The position numbers and the translations under genes are program-made. A stretch of DNA of 5,707 bases from an uncultured Eubacteriales bacterium (GTDB lineage Bacteria > Bacillota > Clostridia > Oscillospirales > Acutalibacteraceae). The first letter of the stretch is position 1. The number at the start of each line of letters is the position of its first letter. The notes beneath the pieces were generated by a model. It was not told the DNA's origin and did no database searches. It was given only the letters and a program-made list of their open reading frames with translations. Positions 1 to 5,679 of the stretch are shown here, piece by piece. Where the stretch lies: the NCBI GenBank assembly GCA_900319255.1, contig ONNU01000045.1:1-5707 (forward strand). The letters run 5' to 3'.

Positions 1-5
1 AATTT

Positions 6-43
6 GGAAAGTGGAAAGTGGAATTGAATCAGGAGTCAGGAGT
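6..43. repeat. Heptamer tandem repeats, left array
   Basis: GGAAAGT occurs twice in tandem (6-12 and 13-19), followed by a degenerate unit GGAATTG (20-26). CAGGAGT then occurs twice in tandem (30-36 and 37-43). All units are 7 nt long. No ORF with a credible start covers them. Heptamer arrays of this sort are known as intergenic short tandem repeats in several bacterial groups. Their role here is unknown. Confidence 0.6.
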
Positions 44-49
44 TATGTT

Positions 50-70
50 CCCGGAGCCTTCCTTTCCGGG
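50..70. other. Small GC-rich hairpin
   Basis: CCCGGA (50-55) pairs with TCCGGG (65-70) across a 9-nt loop. No T-run follows, so it does not look like a terminator. It lies inside the block between the two heptamer arrays. Confidence 0.35.
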
Positions 71-149
71 GCAATGCTGTCAACTTAGCTGAACATATGC
101 GGAGAGGTCAATTTCACGGATTCAGGTTGAATTATTGCTCAGGCTGACA

Positions 150-170
150 GCTTTCCCTTTTAAGGGGAGC
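150..170. other. Imperfect hairpin upstream of the lipoprotein gene
   Basis: GCT (150-152) and the CCC run (155-157) pair with GGG (164-166) and AGC (168-170), with a bulge and a small T/A-rich loop. There is no downstream T-tract. The sequence only suggests a local secondary structure. Confidence 0.25.
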
Positions 171-183
171 CGGCACGCATCTC

Positions 184-204
184 ACTAACCACTAATCACT
201 AACC
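184..204. repeat. Heptamer tandem repeats, right array
   Basis: Three heptamers lie in tandem: ACTAACC (184-190), ACTAATC (191-197) and ACTAACC (198-204). Read on the other strand they are GGTTAGT/GATTAGT, which resembles the GGAAAGT unit of the left array (shared form GGWWAGT). The two arrays are therefore in inverted orientation around positions 45-183. Confidence 0.6.
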
Positions 205-288
205 AAACCCGCATAACACAGCAGATCGTAAATGAAAAAAGGTATCTGATCGGCTGAAAAATATATATAAAGAAAGGAAAATGAAAAA

Positions 289-900
289 ATGAAAAAGTTG
301 TTTTTAGGTCTTATTGCAGGAGCTATGATAATCTCACTGTGCGCTTGCGGAAATAACAGCGGCACAGAGTCAAAGAGCGAGGATACACAGTCCTCTGCTG
401 CGGCATCCGTTGAGGAAAGCACAGCTGACGATGCATCTGCTGAGGATGCATCAACCGAGGCTTCTTCCGCTGACGCTTCAGCTGCTGACGCATCTGAGGG
501 CGAGGAGGAATCCGAGCTTAAGACTATTTACGCTATCGTAAAGAAGGAGGTCACACTTCCTGAGGAAATGAGCGACTTCTCAGAAAAGAGACTTGAGAGA
601 GTTCTGGGCATCACATCAGATCAGATGGATGATTTTGCAGGCGGCATCTGCACAGACGGCGTAAAGCAGGATCAGATCATATATATCAAGGCAAAGACAG
701 ACGATGATGTAAAGGATATCCAGGAAAAGCTCCAGAATAACTGGGACGCTATCTATAATGTTATCCAGAACTACGATCCCAAGCAGAAGGCTAATATTGA
801 GAATGCCAAGGTTGAGACCAACGGCAAATATGTATCTCTTGTAATTTCTGCTGACGCTGACGCTATCAAGAAGATCTTCAGCGATAATCTTTCTGCCTGA
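289..900 (+). CDS. Secreted lipoprotein, DUF4358-like
   Basis: A 203-residue predicted lipoprotein of unknown function, probably anchored to the outer face of the membrane. Residues 1-19 form a short Lys-rich signal (MKK then a hydrophobic stretch) ending in the lipobox L17-C-A-C20, so Cys20 is the likely lipidated residue. Residues 22-77 are a low-complexity Ser/Ala/Asp/Glu linker with repeated DAS units, typical of a cell-wall spacer. Residues 78-200 form one compact domain whose order (an IIYIKAK strand near 130, a helix at 140-149, NYDP at 161-164, a GKYVSLVIS strand near 169-177, then a DAIKKIF helix) resembles DUF4358. That assignment is from memory of the family and was not searched. 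The ATG at 289 has AAAGGA at 273-278; the nearby ATG at 281 is out of frame. It lies 173 nt before the MBOAT gene in the same direction, with a hairpin between, so it may be a separate transcript. Confidence 0.88.
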   Translation: MKKLFLGLIAGAMIISLCACGNNSGTESKSEDTQSSAAASVEESTADDASAEDASTEASSADASAADASEGEEESELKTIYAIVKKEVTLPEEMSDFSEKRLERVLGITSDQMDDFAGGICTDGVKQDQIIYIKAKTDDDVKDIQEKLQNNWDAIYNVIQNYDPKQKANIENAKVETNGKYVSLVISADADAIKKIFSDNLSA

Positions 901-958
901 TCCTCTGCCCCGGCAGGCGCGGGCAATTCTTTCCGCTTTGAATATGTCAGTAATAGTG

Positions 959-1011
959 CCGCGCAGTCCTTCGGAAAACGATGGACTGCTGCGGTCATTA
1001 TATTGTTTTAC
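959..1011 (+). terminator. Strong hairpin after the lipoprotein gene, possible terminator or attenuator
   Basis: CCGC+GCAGTCC (959-969) pairs with GGACTGC (983-989) and GCGG (991-994), with one bulged T at 990. Inside the loop, TCG (971-973) can pair with CGA (979-981) around GAAAA. The following bases (995-1011) are T/A-rich but not a clean T-run. It could end the lipoprotein transcript or act as a partial terminator in the leader of the MBOAT gene. Confidence 0.42.
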
Positions 1012-1053
1012 CGTCTGAGGGTCTGTGTACCTGAGCGCGGAAAACTTCGTAAA

Positions 1054-1073
1054 TTTCACGGAGGTGAAACTGC
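1054..1073 (+). promoter_or_regulatory. Ribosome binding site in a hairpin, deciding a TTG start
   Basis: GGAGGTGA at 1060-1067 is a near-ideal Shine-Dalgarno sequence, 6 nt before TTG 1074. It supports that start over later ATG codons. The same bases lie in a perfect 6-bp inverted repeat: TTTCAC (1054-1059), loop GGAG (1060-1063), GTGAAA (1064-1069). Half of the SD would be in the loop and half in the stem. Confidence 0.7.
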
Positions 1074-2471
1074 TTGGTTTTTTCAAGCCTGATATTTCTT
1101 TTCCTGTTTCTGCCGGTGGTGCTGGCAGTCTATTATCTGACGCCCAGACGTTTCAGAAATCTGGCGCTTTTTATTGCCGATCTGGTATTTTACGCATGGG
1201 GCGAGCCGATGCTTGTTATCCTGATGCTGGTGTCCATCATCATCAATTATATAGCAGGCATACTCATAGGAATAAACCGTGAGAAAAAAAAGGTCGCAAA
1301 GGCTATAATAATACTTGATGTAATTGTCAACTTAGGGCTTCTGGGCTTTTTCAAATATGCGGGCTTCATCGGGGAGACGCTCAATTTCGTGCTGCCCTTC
1401 CTCAATATCCCGGTCATTCAGGTAGCCCTGCCCATCGGTATTTCCTTCTATACCTTCCAGACAATGTCCTATACCATTGACGTATACAGAAATACGGTGA
1501 AGGTGCAGAAAAATATCATCACCTTCGGTACATATGTATCCCTGTTCCCGCAGCTTATCGCAGGACCTATCGTCCGTTATGAGGATGTGGCGCAGCAGCT
1601 TGTGGACAGACGGGAAAGCCTTGCGCAGTTTACTGACGGCGTAAAGATATTCCTTGTGGGTATGTCAAAGAAGATACTCCTTGCAAATGTCATGGGCAAC
1701 CTCTGGGATACGGTGAGGGCTGCGGGTACAGGCGCAGGCGCACTGGGCGCCTGGGTGGGCATAATCGCATATACCTTCCAGATCTATTTTGATTTCAGCG
1801 GCTACAGCGATATGGCAATAGGTCTGGGAAAGATGTTCGGCTTTGAGTTTGTAAAGAACTTTGACTATCCGTATATTTCAAAGACCATAACAGAATTCTG
1901 GAGAAGATGGCATATATCTCTGGGAACATGGTTCAGGGAATATGTCTATATCCCCCTGGGGGGCAACAGAAAGGGTCTCGGCAGACAGATCATCAATATA
2001 GGAGTGGTCTGGTTCCTGACAGGTCTGTGGCACGGCGCAAGCTGGAACTTTATTCTCTGGGGTCTGTATTTCGGACTGATACTGATGATCGAAAAGATAT
2101 TCCTGCTGAAGCTGCTGAAAAAGCTGCCTGATGCGGTGGGACATATCTATTCGCTGATACTTATTGTGCTGGGCTGGGTGCTTTTCTATTTCGAGGATAT
2201 GGGAGAGCTGGGTGTATTTGTATGCAGGCTTTTCGGTTCGGACGGTTTTCTGCCGGATGCAAAGCTTTCGTCAGATATCATTTCGTTTATTCCATTGCTT
2301 GTTGCTGCCGGTGTGGCAAGTACGCCCCTTGTCAGCAAGCTTTACAGGAGGATCAAAAGCAAGCCGGTGCTTTATGCCCTTGATAATGCCGGATGCATAC
2401 TTGCGCTGCTTCTCTGCACAGCGGAGCTTGTCAGCAGCGATTATAACCCCTTCCTGTATTTCAAATTCTGA
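1074..2471 (+). CDS. MBOAT-family membrane O-acyltransferase (AlgI-like)
   Basis: A 465-residue polytopic membrane protein that in this family passes an acyl group, usually acetyl, to a partner modifying an extracellular polysaccharide. The TTG start gives the typical AlgI-type N-terminus (M)VFSSLIFLFLFLP and sits 6 nt after GGAGGTGA. About ten hydrophobic segments are spread through the chain. Conserved blocks in order: GISFYTFQTMSY (122-133), FPQLIAGPIVRYED (158-171), YFDFSGYSDMAIGLGKMFGF (238-257), FWRRWHISLGTWFREYVYIPLGG (275-297) and TGLWHGASWNFILWG (316-330). His320 matches the essential MBOAT histidine, and His280 is the second conserved one. Length is close to AlgI-type proteins. The following DHHW gene is its expected partner. 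DltB is another MBOAT, but no dlt genes are present and the AlgI-type motifs fit better. The acceptor polymer cannot be told from this window. Confidence 0.95.
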   Translation: MVFSSLIFLFLFLPVVLAVYYLTPRRFRNLALFIADLVFYAWGEPMLVILMLVSIIINYIAGILIGINREKKKVAKAIIILDVIVNLGLLGFFKYAGFIGETLNFVLPFLNIPVIQVALPIGISFYTFQTMSYTIDVYRNTVKVQKNIITFGTYVSLFPQLIAGPIVRYEDVAQQLVDRRESLAQFTDGVKIFLVGMSKKILLANVMGNLWDTVRAAGTGAGALGAWVGIIAYTFQIYFDFSGYSDMAIGLGKMFGFEFVKNFDYPYISKTITEFWRRWHISLGTWFREYVYIPLGGNRKGLGRQIINIGVVWFLTGLWHGASWNFILWGLYFGLILMIEKIFLLKLLKKLPDAVGHIYSLILIVLGWVLFYFEDMGELGVFVCRLFGSDGFLPDAKLSSDIISFIPLLVAAGVASTPLVSKLYRRIKSKPVLYALDNAGCILALLLCTAELVSSDYNPFLYFKF

Positions 2472-2494
2472 GAAAAAACACGCTCCGTTTTTTC
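2472..2494. terminator. A/T hairpin just after the MBOAT gene, weak terminator candidate
   Basis: GAAAAAAC (2472-2479) pairs perfectly with GTTTTTTC (2487-2494) across a 7-nt loop, starting at the base after the stop codon. The stem is A/T-only except at its ends, so it is weak. It could slow or partly end transcription between the MBOAT and DHHW genes, but full termination seems unlikely for a functional pair. Confidence 0.3.
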
Positions 2495-2497
2495 GTA

Positions 2498-2560
2498 TGA
2501 CCGCAGAGTTTTCCACATGACGGCGGGGAGCTGTTGAAAGCTCCGGCTGCGCTGCGGTCA
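2498..2560. other. Nested inverted repeats in the MBOAT-DHHW gap
   Basis: TGACCGCAG (2498-2506) pairs perfectly with CTGCGGTCA (2552-2560). Nested inside, GGAGCT (2527-2532) pairs with AGCTCC (2539-2544) around a 6-nt loop. No known riboswitch class was recognised. The structure ends 17 nt before the AAGG ribosome binding site of the DHHW gene, so it could influence its expression. Confidence 0.4.
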
Positions 2561-2589
2561 ATGATAAAAAAGTTTTAAGGATGAGAATA

Positions 2590-3729
2590 ATGAAGATCAA
2601 AAGTATATTCAGATTTCTGCCTACTATAATATTCTGCGGATTTATTTTTGTTATAATGATACTGCTTTTTGTTCTGCCGAAGGAGGAGTATTCCGCGCAG
2701 GAGAAGAAAAAGCTTGCTGATTTCCCCGAAATGACGGTGGAAAAGCTTATGAACGCAGAATTTCAAAGCGGGCTTGATACATATATGTCCGACCATATCC
2801 CTGCAAGAAATTTCTGGGCAGGGCTGAGCAGCGATTATGAGCTTGCTGTGGGAAGGAACGGCTCAAAGGGCATCTATCTCGGCCATGACGGCTACCTTAT
2901 ACCAAAGCCCGCAGAGACCGGCGAAAATCTTATGAAAAACGCAAAATTCATAAAGGAGTTTGCTGATGACAGCGATATCCCCGTATATATGACCGTTGTA
3001 CCCTCATCAGGCTATATCAACGAATCAAAGCTGCCCCTGAACCACGAGCCATATAATGACGGCAGCGCAATACTGCAATTCCAGGATGCGCTGGGCAAAA
3101 ATGTAAAGTTCATCAATATATGCGATGATTTCAAAAGACAGGCTGAAAAGAAGGAGCTTTACTATAAGACCGACCACCACTGGACAACAAGAGGCGCATT
3201 TGAATGTTATAAGCTTCTGGGCAAGACCGTAGGCTATACCCCTGTATATGAGGATCATTTCAATAAAAAGAAGGTAGAGGGCTTCTACGGCACATCATAT
3301 TCAAAGAGCGCGCTCTGGCAGATGCAGCCTGATACCATCGAGCTGTGGGAGAATAAGGATCAGCACTCCGGTACAGTCAGCGTTGAGATCAGCGACGGCA
3401 AGGATAAAAAGACACTGGACGGCTATTTCTCATACGACCAGCTGAAAAACGATGATAAATACCCTGTATTCCTTGACGGCAACCATAGCTTTGAGCGCAT
3501 CGTAAATAAGAATGTGGAGTCAGGGAAGCTCATTGTGATAAAGGATTCCTACGCACATGCATTTGTGCCCTTCCTGTCACAGAATTACAGAGAGATCATA
3601 ATGATCGACATGAGATATTATAAGAAAGAGATATCAGCCCTTGCCGAAAAGGAAAAGGCAGACGGCATACTGCTGCTGTATTCTCTTGATAACCTTGCCG
3701 CAGACAATAACCTGGCATATCTGTTCTGA
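2590..3729 (+). CDS. DHHW-family protein (AlgX/AlgJ-like, SGNH-fold)
   Basis: A 379-residue protein, probably held outside the membrane by one N-terminal helix (about residues 9-31). Members of this group work with MBOAT proteins in O-acylation of surface polysaccharides. After the helix comes the family's typical segment (LADFPEM, then DTYMSDHIPARNFW, about 43-76). The signature YYKTDHHWTTRGAF holds DHHW at 195-198; Asp195 and His197 match the Asp-x-His of AlgX/AlgJ (DTHW there). The block VIKDSYAHAFVPFLS carries Ser320, the likely nucleophile. I chose ATG 2590 because AAGGATGAG (2577-2585) places AAGG 9 nt before it. The in-frame ATG at 2581 touches AAGG with no spacer, but it remains possible and would add three residues. 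It follows the MBOAT gene by 118 nt and precedes the VanZ gene by 35 nt. Whether it adds or removes acyl groups cannot be told. Confidence 0.92.
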   Translation: MKIKSIFRFLPTIIFCGFIFVIMILLFVLPKEEYSAQEKKKLADFPEMTVEKLMNAEFQSGLDTYMSDHIPARNFWAGLSSDYELAVGRNGSKGIYLGHDGYLIPKPAETGENLMKNAKFIKEFADDSDIPVYMTVVPSSGYINESKLPLNHEPYNDGSAILQFQDALGKNVKFINICDDFKRQAEKKELYYKTDHHWTTRGAFECYKLLGKTVGYTPVYEDHFNKKKVEGFYGTSYSKSALWQMQPDTIELWENKDQHSGTVSVEISDGKDKKTLDGYFSYDQLKNDDKYPVFLDGNHSFERIVNKNVESGKLIVIKDSYAHAFVPFLSQNYREIIMIDMRYYKKEISALAEKEKADGILLLYSLDNLAADNNLAYLF

Positions 3730-3764
3730 TCTATCCTTCAGCTGCCATACCACGGAGAAGCAAA

Positions 3765-4379
3765 ATGAATTCAATAATCAATTTCATTATTTCAATGATG
3801 CCGTATATGCTGGCGTCGGTTCCGGTAATAATCCTGATACGCGCCGCTGCATATTTCATAAATAAAAAGAATAATATACATACGACCGCACTTCACGAGA
3901 TGGGCTTTGCGCTGCTTTTTATGTTTATAGTGGGGCTTGCATCCCAGACCATCATTCCAAGGCTTTTGATAGACAGCTCCGGGATATCCTTTGCAAAGAT
4001 CTACGGTGCAAGCAGCTTCAATTTCATTCCCGGAAGGATCATCACCACATCCTTGAACTGTATGTCCCATGGTGATTATAATTATTTCATAATAAATTTT
4101 CTCGGCAACGTAGGAATGTTTATCCCGCTGGGACTGATGATCCCGCTTTTATGGAGATGCAGCGTAAAAAAGACGATACTAACAGGCTTTTTATCATCAC
4201 TGAGCATTGAGCTGATACAGATATTCCTCCCGAGATGCACAGATATAGACGATTTGTGGATGAACACATTGGGAGCAGTTATCGGCTGTCTGATATATGT
4301 GCTGATAAATAAGCTTTTCCCGGGGTTTACGGAAAAGTGTAAAACACACGAGGAAAACAAGACGCACTCTGAGTATTGA
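3765..4379 (+). CDS. VanZ-family membrane protein
   Basis: A 204-residue integral membrane protein of the VanZ-like family. The family is named after the teicoplanin-resistance accessory protein VanZ, but most members have no proven function. Hydrophobic segments lie near residues 5-31, 46-65, 108-130, 137-156 and 168-185. Family motifs are visible: NFIPG (86-90), NFLGNVGMFIPLG (111-123), SIELIQIFLP (147-156) and TDIDDLWMNTLGAVIG (159-174), with Glu149, Asp162/Asp163 and Asn167 in the expected positions. The C-terminal tail (about 188-204) is hydrophilic. ATG 3765 has GGAG at 3754-3757 with a 7-nt spacer. It starts 35 nt after the DHHW stop, so co-transcription is likely, which suggests an envelope role. 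Antibiotic resistance should not be inferred from the family name. Confidence 0.92.
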   Translation: MNSIINFIISMMPYMLASVPVIILIRAAAYFINKKNNIHTTALHEMGFALLFMFIVGLASQTIIPRLLIDSSGISFAKIYGASSFNFIPGRIITTSLNCMSHGDYNYFIINFLGNVGMFIPLGLMIPLLWRCSVKKTILTGFLSSLSIELIQIFLPRCTDIDDLWMNTLGAVIGCLIYVLINKLFPGFTEKCKTHEENKTHSEY

Positions 4380-4509
4380 GAAAAGCCAGAAGATATAAAA
4401 GCTTCGCTCAAGCCAGCAACCAGGAATCCGTGAAACCGACATTTCCGTTGCAGACAGATAAAGATGATGATCTGTTCCGCTTTAATGCCCTGATGAGTTA
4501 AAAGGTGGA

Positions 4510-4535
4510 AACCACAAGGGGAGTTCCATTCCCTT
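4510..4535. repeat. AACCACAAG hairpin, copy 1
   Basis: AACCACAAG (4510-4518) leads into a stem of AAGGGGA (4516-4522) with TTCCCTT (4529-4535), one G-T pair and a 6-nt loop. No T-run follows. The same 9-mer begins a similar hairpin at 5642, so the two may belong to one dispersed intergenic family. Confidence 0.35.
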
Positions 4536-4588
4536 ATCCCCCGTACAGGGCGAGACTTTATCAGCTAAGATTTTGTATTATTCCTTGC

Positions 4589-4617
4589 TTAAAAAATTGT
4601 GGACACTTTTTTATACG
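4589..4617 (+). promoter_or_regulatory. Weak promoter candidate upstream of the HAD gene
   Basis: TTAAAA (4589-4594) and TATACG (4612-4617) are separated by 17 nt and each match 4 of 6 bases of the sigma-A consensus. The HAD start is 110 nt further on. The region is A/T-rich, so chance matches are likely. Confidence 0.2.
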
Positions 4618-4727
4618 TTAAGAAAGCAGATGAACGATGGATCTGATACGCATGGATTCAGGAGTAAAGAAAATTATTCAGTTAACGACACCCCCGGACA
4701 CCATAACCAAAAGAAAGGAAGCTGCAC

Positions 4728-5405
4728 ATGAAAGCGCCGGAAGCGGTTATTTTTGACATGGACGGAGTAATCTTTGATTCTGAAAGACTGTATATGCAGT
4801 GCTGTAAGGAGGCTGCTGAGATATACGGAGCTGAGAATATCGAAGATACAGTGATGAAATGCATCGGCGTAAATACCGAGAATACCCTCAGGATCTACCG
4901 TGAAGCCTACGGCGAGGATTTTCCGCTGGATGACTTCTGGCACGAAGCAACGAGCCGTTTTGCACAGAAAGCACATGGGGGACTTCTTCCCGTGAAAAAC
5001 GGAGCGGAGGAGATACTTTCATATCTGCATGAAAAGAAGATCCCGGTAGCCCTCGCATCATCAACAAAGACAGAGACCGTGATCCGTGAGCTTAAAGCGG
5101 CGGGGCTGTACGGATATTTCGATATCATAGTAGGCGGAGATATGGTCAGCGTAAGTAAACCCCGCCCTGACATATTTCTTCTCGCCATGGAAAAGCTTGG
5201 CAGAAAGCCGGAGGAATGTACCATAATCGAGGACAGCTATAACGGCGTAAGAGCTGCCCGCGCAGCCGGAGCCTATGTAATAATGGTTCCCGATATAGCT
5301 CAGCCCGACGACGAAATGAAAGCCCTCGCCGATATCATCCTTTCCTCGCTTGTTGAAGTTAAAAACAAAGCTTTTGATGAATCAGGAATTCCGCTTCGCT
5401 TATAG
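4728..5405 (+). CDS. HAD superfamily hydrolase, subfamily IA phosphatase
   Basis: A 225-residue cytoplasmic phosphatase of the haloacid dehalogenase superfamily, full length for the group. Motif I is VIFDMDGVIFDSE (7-19), with nucleophile Asp10 and acid/base Asp12. Motif II is the VALASST segment with Ser111. Motif III is Lys144 in SKPRPDIF. Motif IV is IIEDSYNGVRAA with Glu168/Asp169 for Mg2+. The helical C1 cap lies between motifs I and II (about 16-95). The DSERLY sequence after motif I resembles sugar-phosphate and pseudouridine-5'-phosphate phosphatases more than beta-phosphoglucomutase, which usually has Thr and a His there. Substrate is not assignable. ATG 4728 has AAAGGA at 4714-4719 with an 8-nt spacer. 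It lies 348 nt after the VanZ gene and is probably a separate unit. Its last 6 bases overlap a possible - strand small ORF. Confidence 0.93.
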   Translation: MKAPEAVIFDMDGVIFDSERLYMQCCKEAAEIYGAENIEDTVMKCIGVNTENTLRIYREAYGEDFPLDDFWHEATSRFAQKAHGGLLPVKNGAEEILSYLHEKKIPVALASSTKTETVIRELKAAGLYGYFDIIVGGDMVSVSKPRPDIFLLAMEKLGRKPEECTIIEDSYNGVRAARAAGAYVIMVPDIAQPDDEMKALADIILSSLVEVKNKAFDESGIPLRL

Positions 5406-5501
5406 TTTATAGATATAGTGGTCAGTGTCAAAAAGCCGGGCATAGGAACTCCTGGGAGCTGTGAAAAAACGATGTAACGCACTTTGATTTTTCATAGCCA
5501 T
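5400..5501 (-). CDS. Possible 33-residue small protein, unknown
   Basis: On the - strand an ATG at 5501 opens 33 codons ending in TAA at 5400-5402. AAGGAG lies at 5507-5512, 5 nt before the ATG. A second in-frame ATG at 5495 is 11 nt from the SD, so the first fits better. The peptide begins MAMKNQSALHRFF, continues TAPRSSYARLF and ends DHYIYKL. It is basic and aromatic-rich, with no Cys, no signal peptide and no membrane segment. I do not recognise the family. It converges on the HAD gene and overlaps its last 6 bases. No good promoter is visible: a TATGAT lies just upstream but too close to the SD to serve this start. It could be a genuine small gene, the remnant of a larger gene, or part of a dispersed repeat. 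Confidence 0.4.
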   Translation of the reverse strand: MAMKNQSALHRFFTAPRSSYARLFDTDHYIYKL

Positions 5502-5575
5502 TATCTCTCCTTGTAATCATAAAGCAAGAGCAGTTGAACAATAAATAATTCTGGAATTTTCGGTTTTTCTTTATA

Positions 5576-5628
5576 CCCTGGCTTCTATTGTTTGCTGGCT
5601 TCTTCCAGGGCAGCGGCTAAGCCGCTGC
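5576..5628. repeat. Direct and inverted repeat cluster
   Basis: CTGGCTTCT occurs at 5578-5586 and 5595-5603. CCCTGG (5576-5581) is inverted as CCAGGG (5605-5610). Next to it GCAGCGGC (5610-5617) pairs perfectly with GCCGCTGC (5621-5628) around a TAA loop. No T-run follows, so this second hairpin is not a classical terminator. Confidence 0.55.
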
Positions 5629-5641
5629 GACAAAAGAGGAG

Positions 5642-5679
5642 AACCACAAGAGGTGGGCTGCGCCCCCCTCTTTGTTTGA
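5642..5679 (+). terminator. Terminator-like hairpin, AACCACAAG copy 2
   Basis: AAGAGG-T-GGGC (5648-5658) pairs with GCCC-C-CCTCTT (5662-5672) with one T/C mismatch and a 3-nt loop. TTTGTTT overlaps its end (5671-5677), which resembles a + strand intrinsic terminator with an interrupted T-run. It begins with AACCACAAG as in the 4510 copy. It lies about 240 nt after the HAD stop, so it may end that transcript or be a dispersed repeat. Confidence 0.45.

Larger units (their letters stand above)
4380..4727. other. 348-nt gap without a convincing gene
   Basis: No ORF with both a good start and ribosome binding site was found. It holds a short GTGG-AAA-CCAC hairpin (4505-4515), the AACCACAAG hairpin at 4510-4535, an A6/T6 inverted repeat at 4591-4612 and a weak promoter candidate at 4589-4617. 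No riboswitch or tRNA was recognised. CAGGAGT, a unit of the left heptamer array, appears once at 4659-4665. Confidence 0.5.

Noticed and set aside
45..92. A 15-residue ATG ORF after the left heptamer array
   Set aside because: The AGGAG is part of the repeat and only 2 nt from the ATG, too close for normal initiation.
1..210. CRISPR array
   Set aside because: The repeat units are 7 nt and directly tandem, with no spacers and no cas genes nearby.
616..1086. A 156-codon ORF on the - strand
   Set aside because: It lies mostly opposite the lipoprotein gene, has no recognisable domain or good ribosome binding site, and its length is explained by the codon use of the + strand gene.
1025..1282. 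An 85-codon + strand ORF overlapping the MBOAT start
   Set aside because: It is in another frame from the well-supported MBOAT gene, has no SD at its ATG, and its product shows no family character.
3765..4379. Glycopeptide resistance gene cluster
   Set aside because: Only a VanZ-like protein is present, with no vanHAX-type ligase, dehydrogenase or dipeptidase genes; VanZ-like proteins are common without resistance.
4082..4442. - strand ORFs of 109 and 81 codons opposite the VanZ gene
   Set aside because: They are antisense to a clear VanZ-family gene and lack a convincing start site or domain.
4430..4501. A 23-residue GTG-start ORF in the VanZ-HAD gap
   Set aside because: AGGA is only weakly placed before the GTG, the frame runs open from the VanZ end without another start, and nothing in the peptide is recognisable.
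4505..4560. Riboswitch upstream of the HAD gene
   Set aside because: The small hairpins do not match the conserved core of any riboswitch class I know, and no terminator or SD-masking stem follows near the start.
4591..4612. Intrinsic terminator after the VanZ gene
   Set aside because: The A6/T6 inverted repeat has only a short GTG/CAC core with bulged bases, so the stem is too weak, and it lies over 200 nt from the stop codon.
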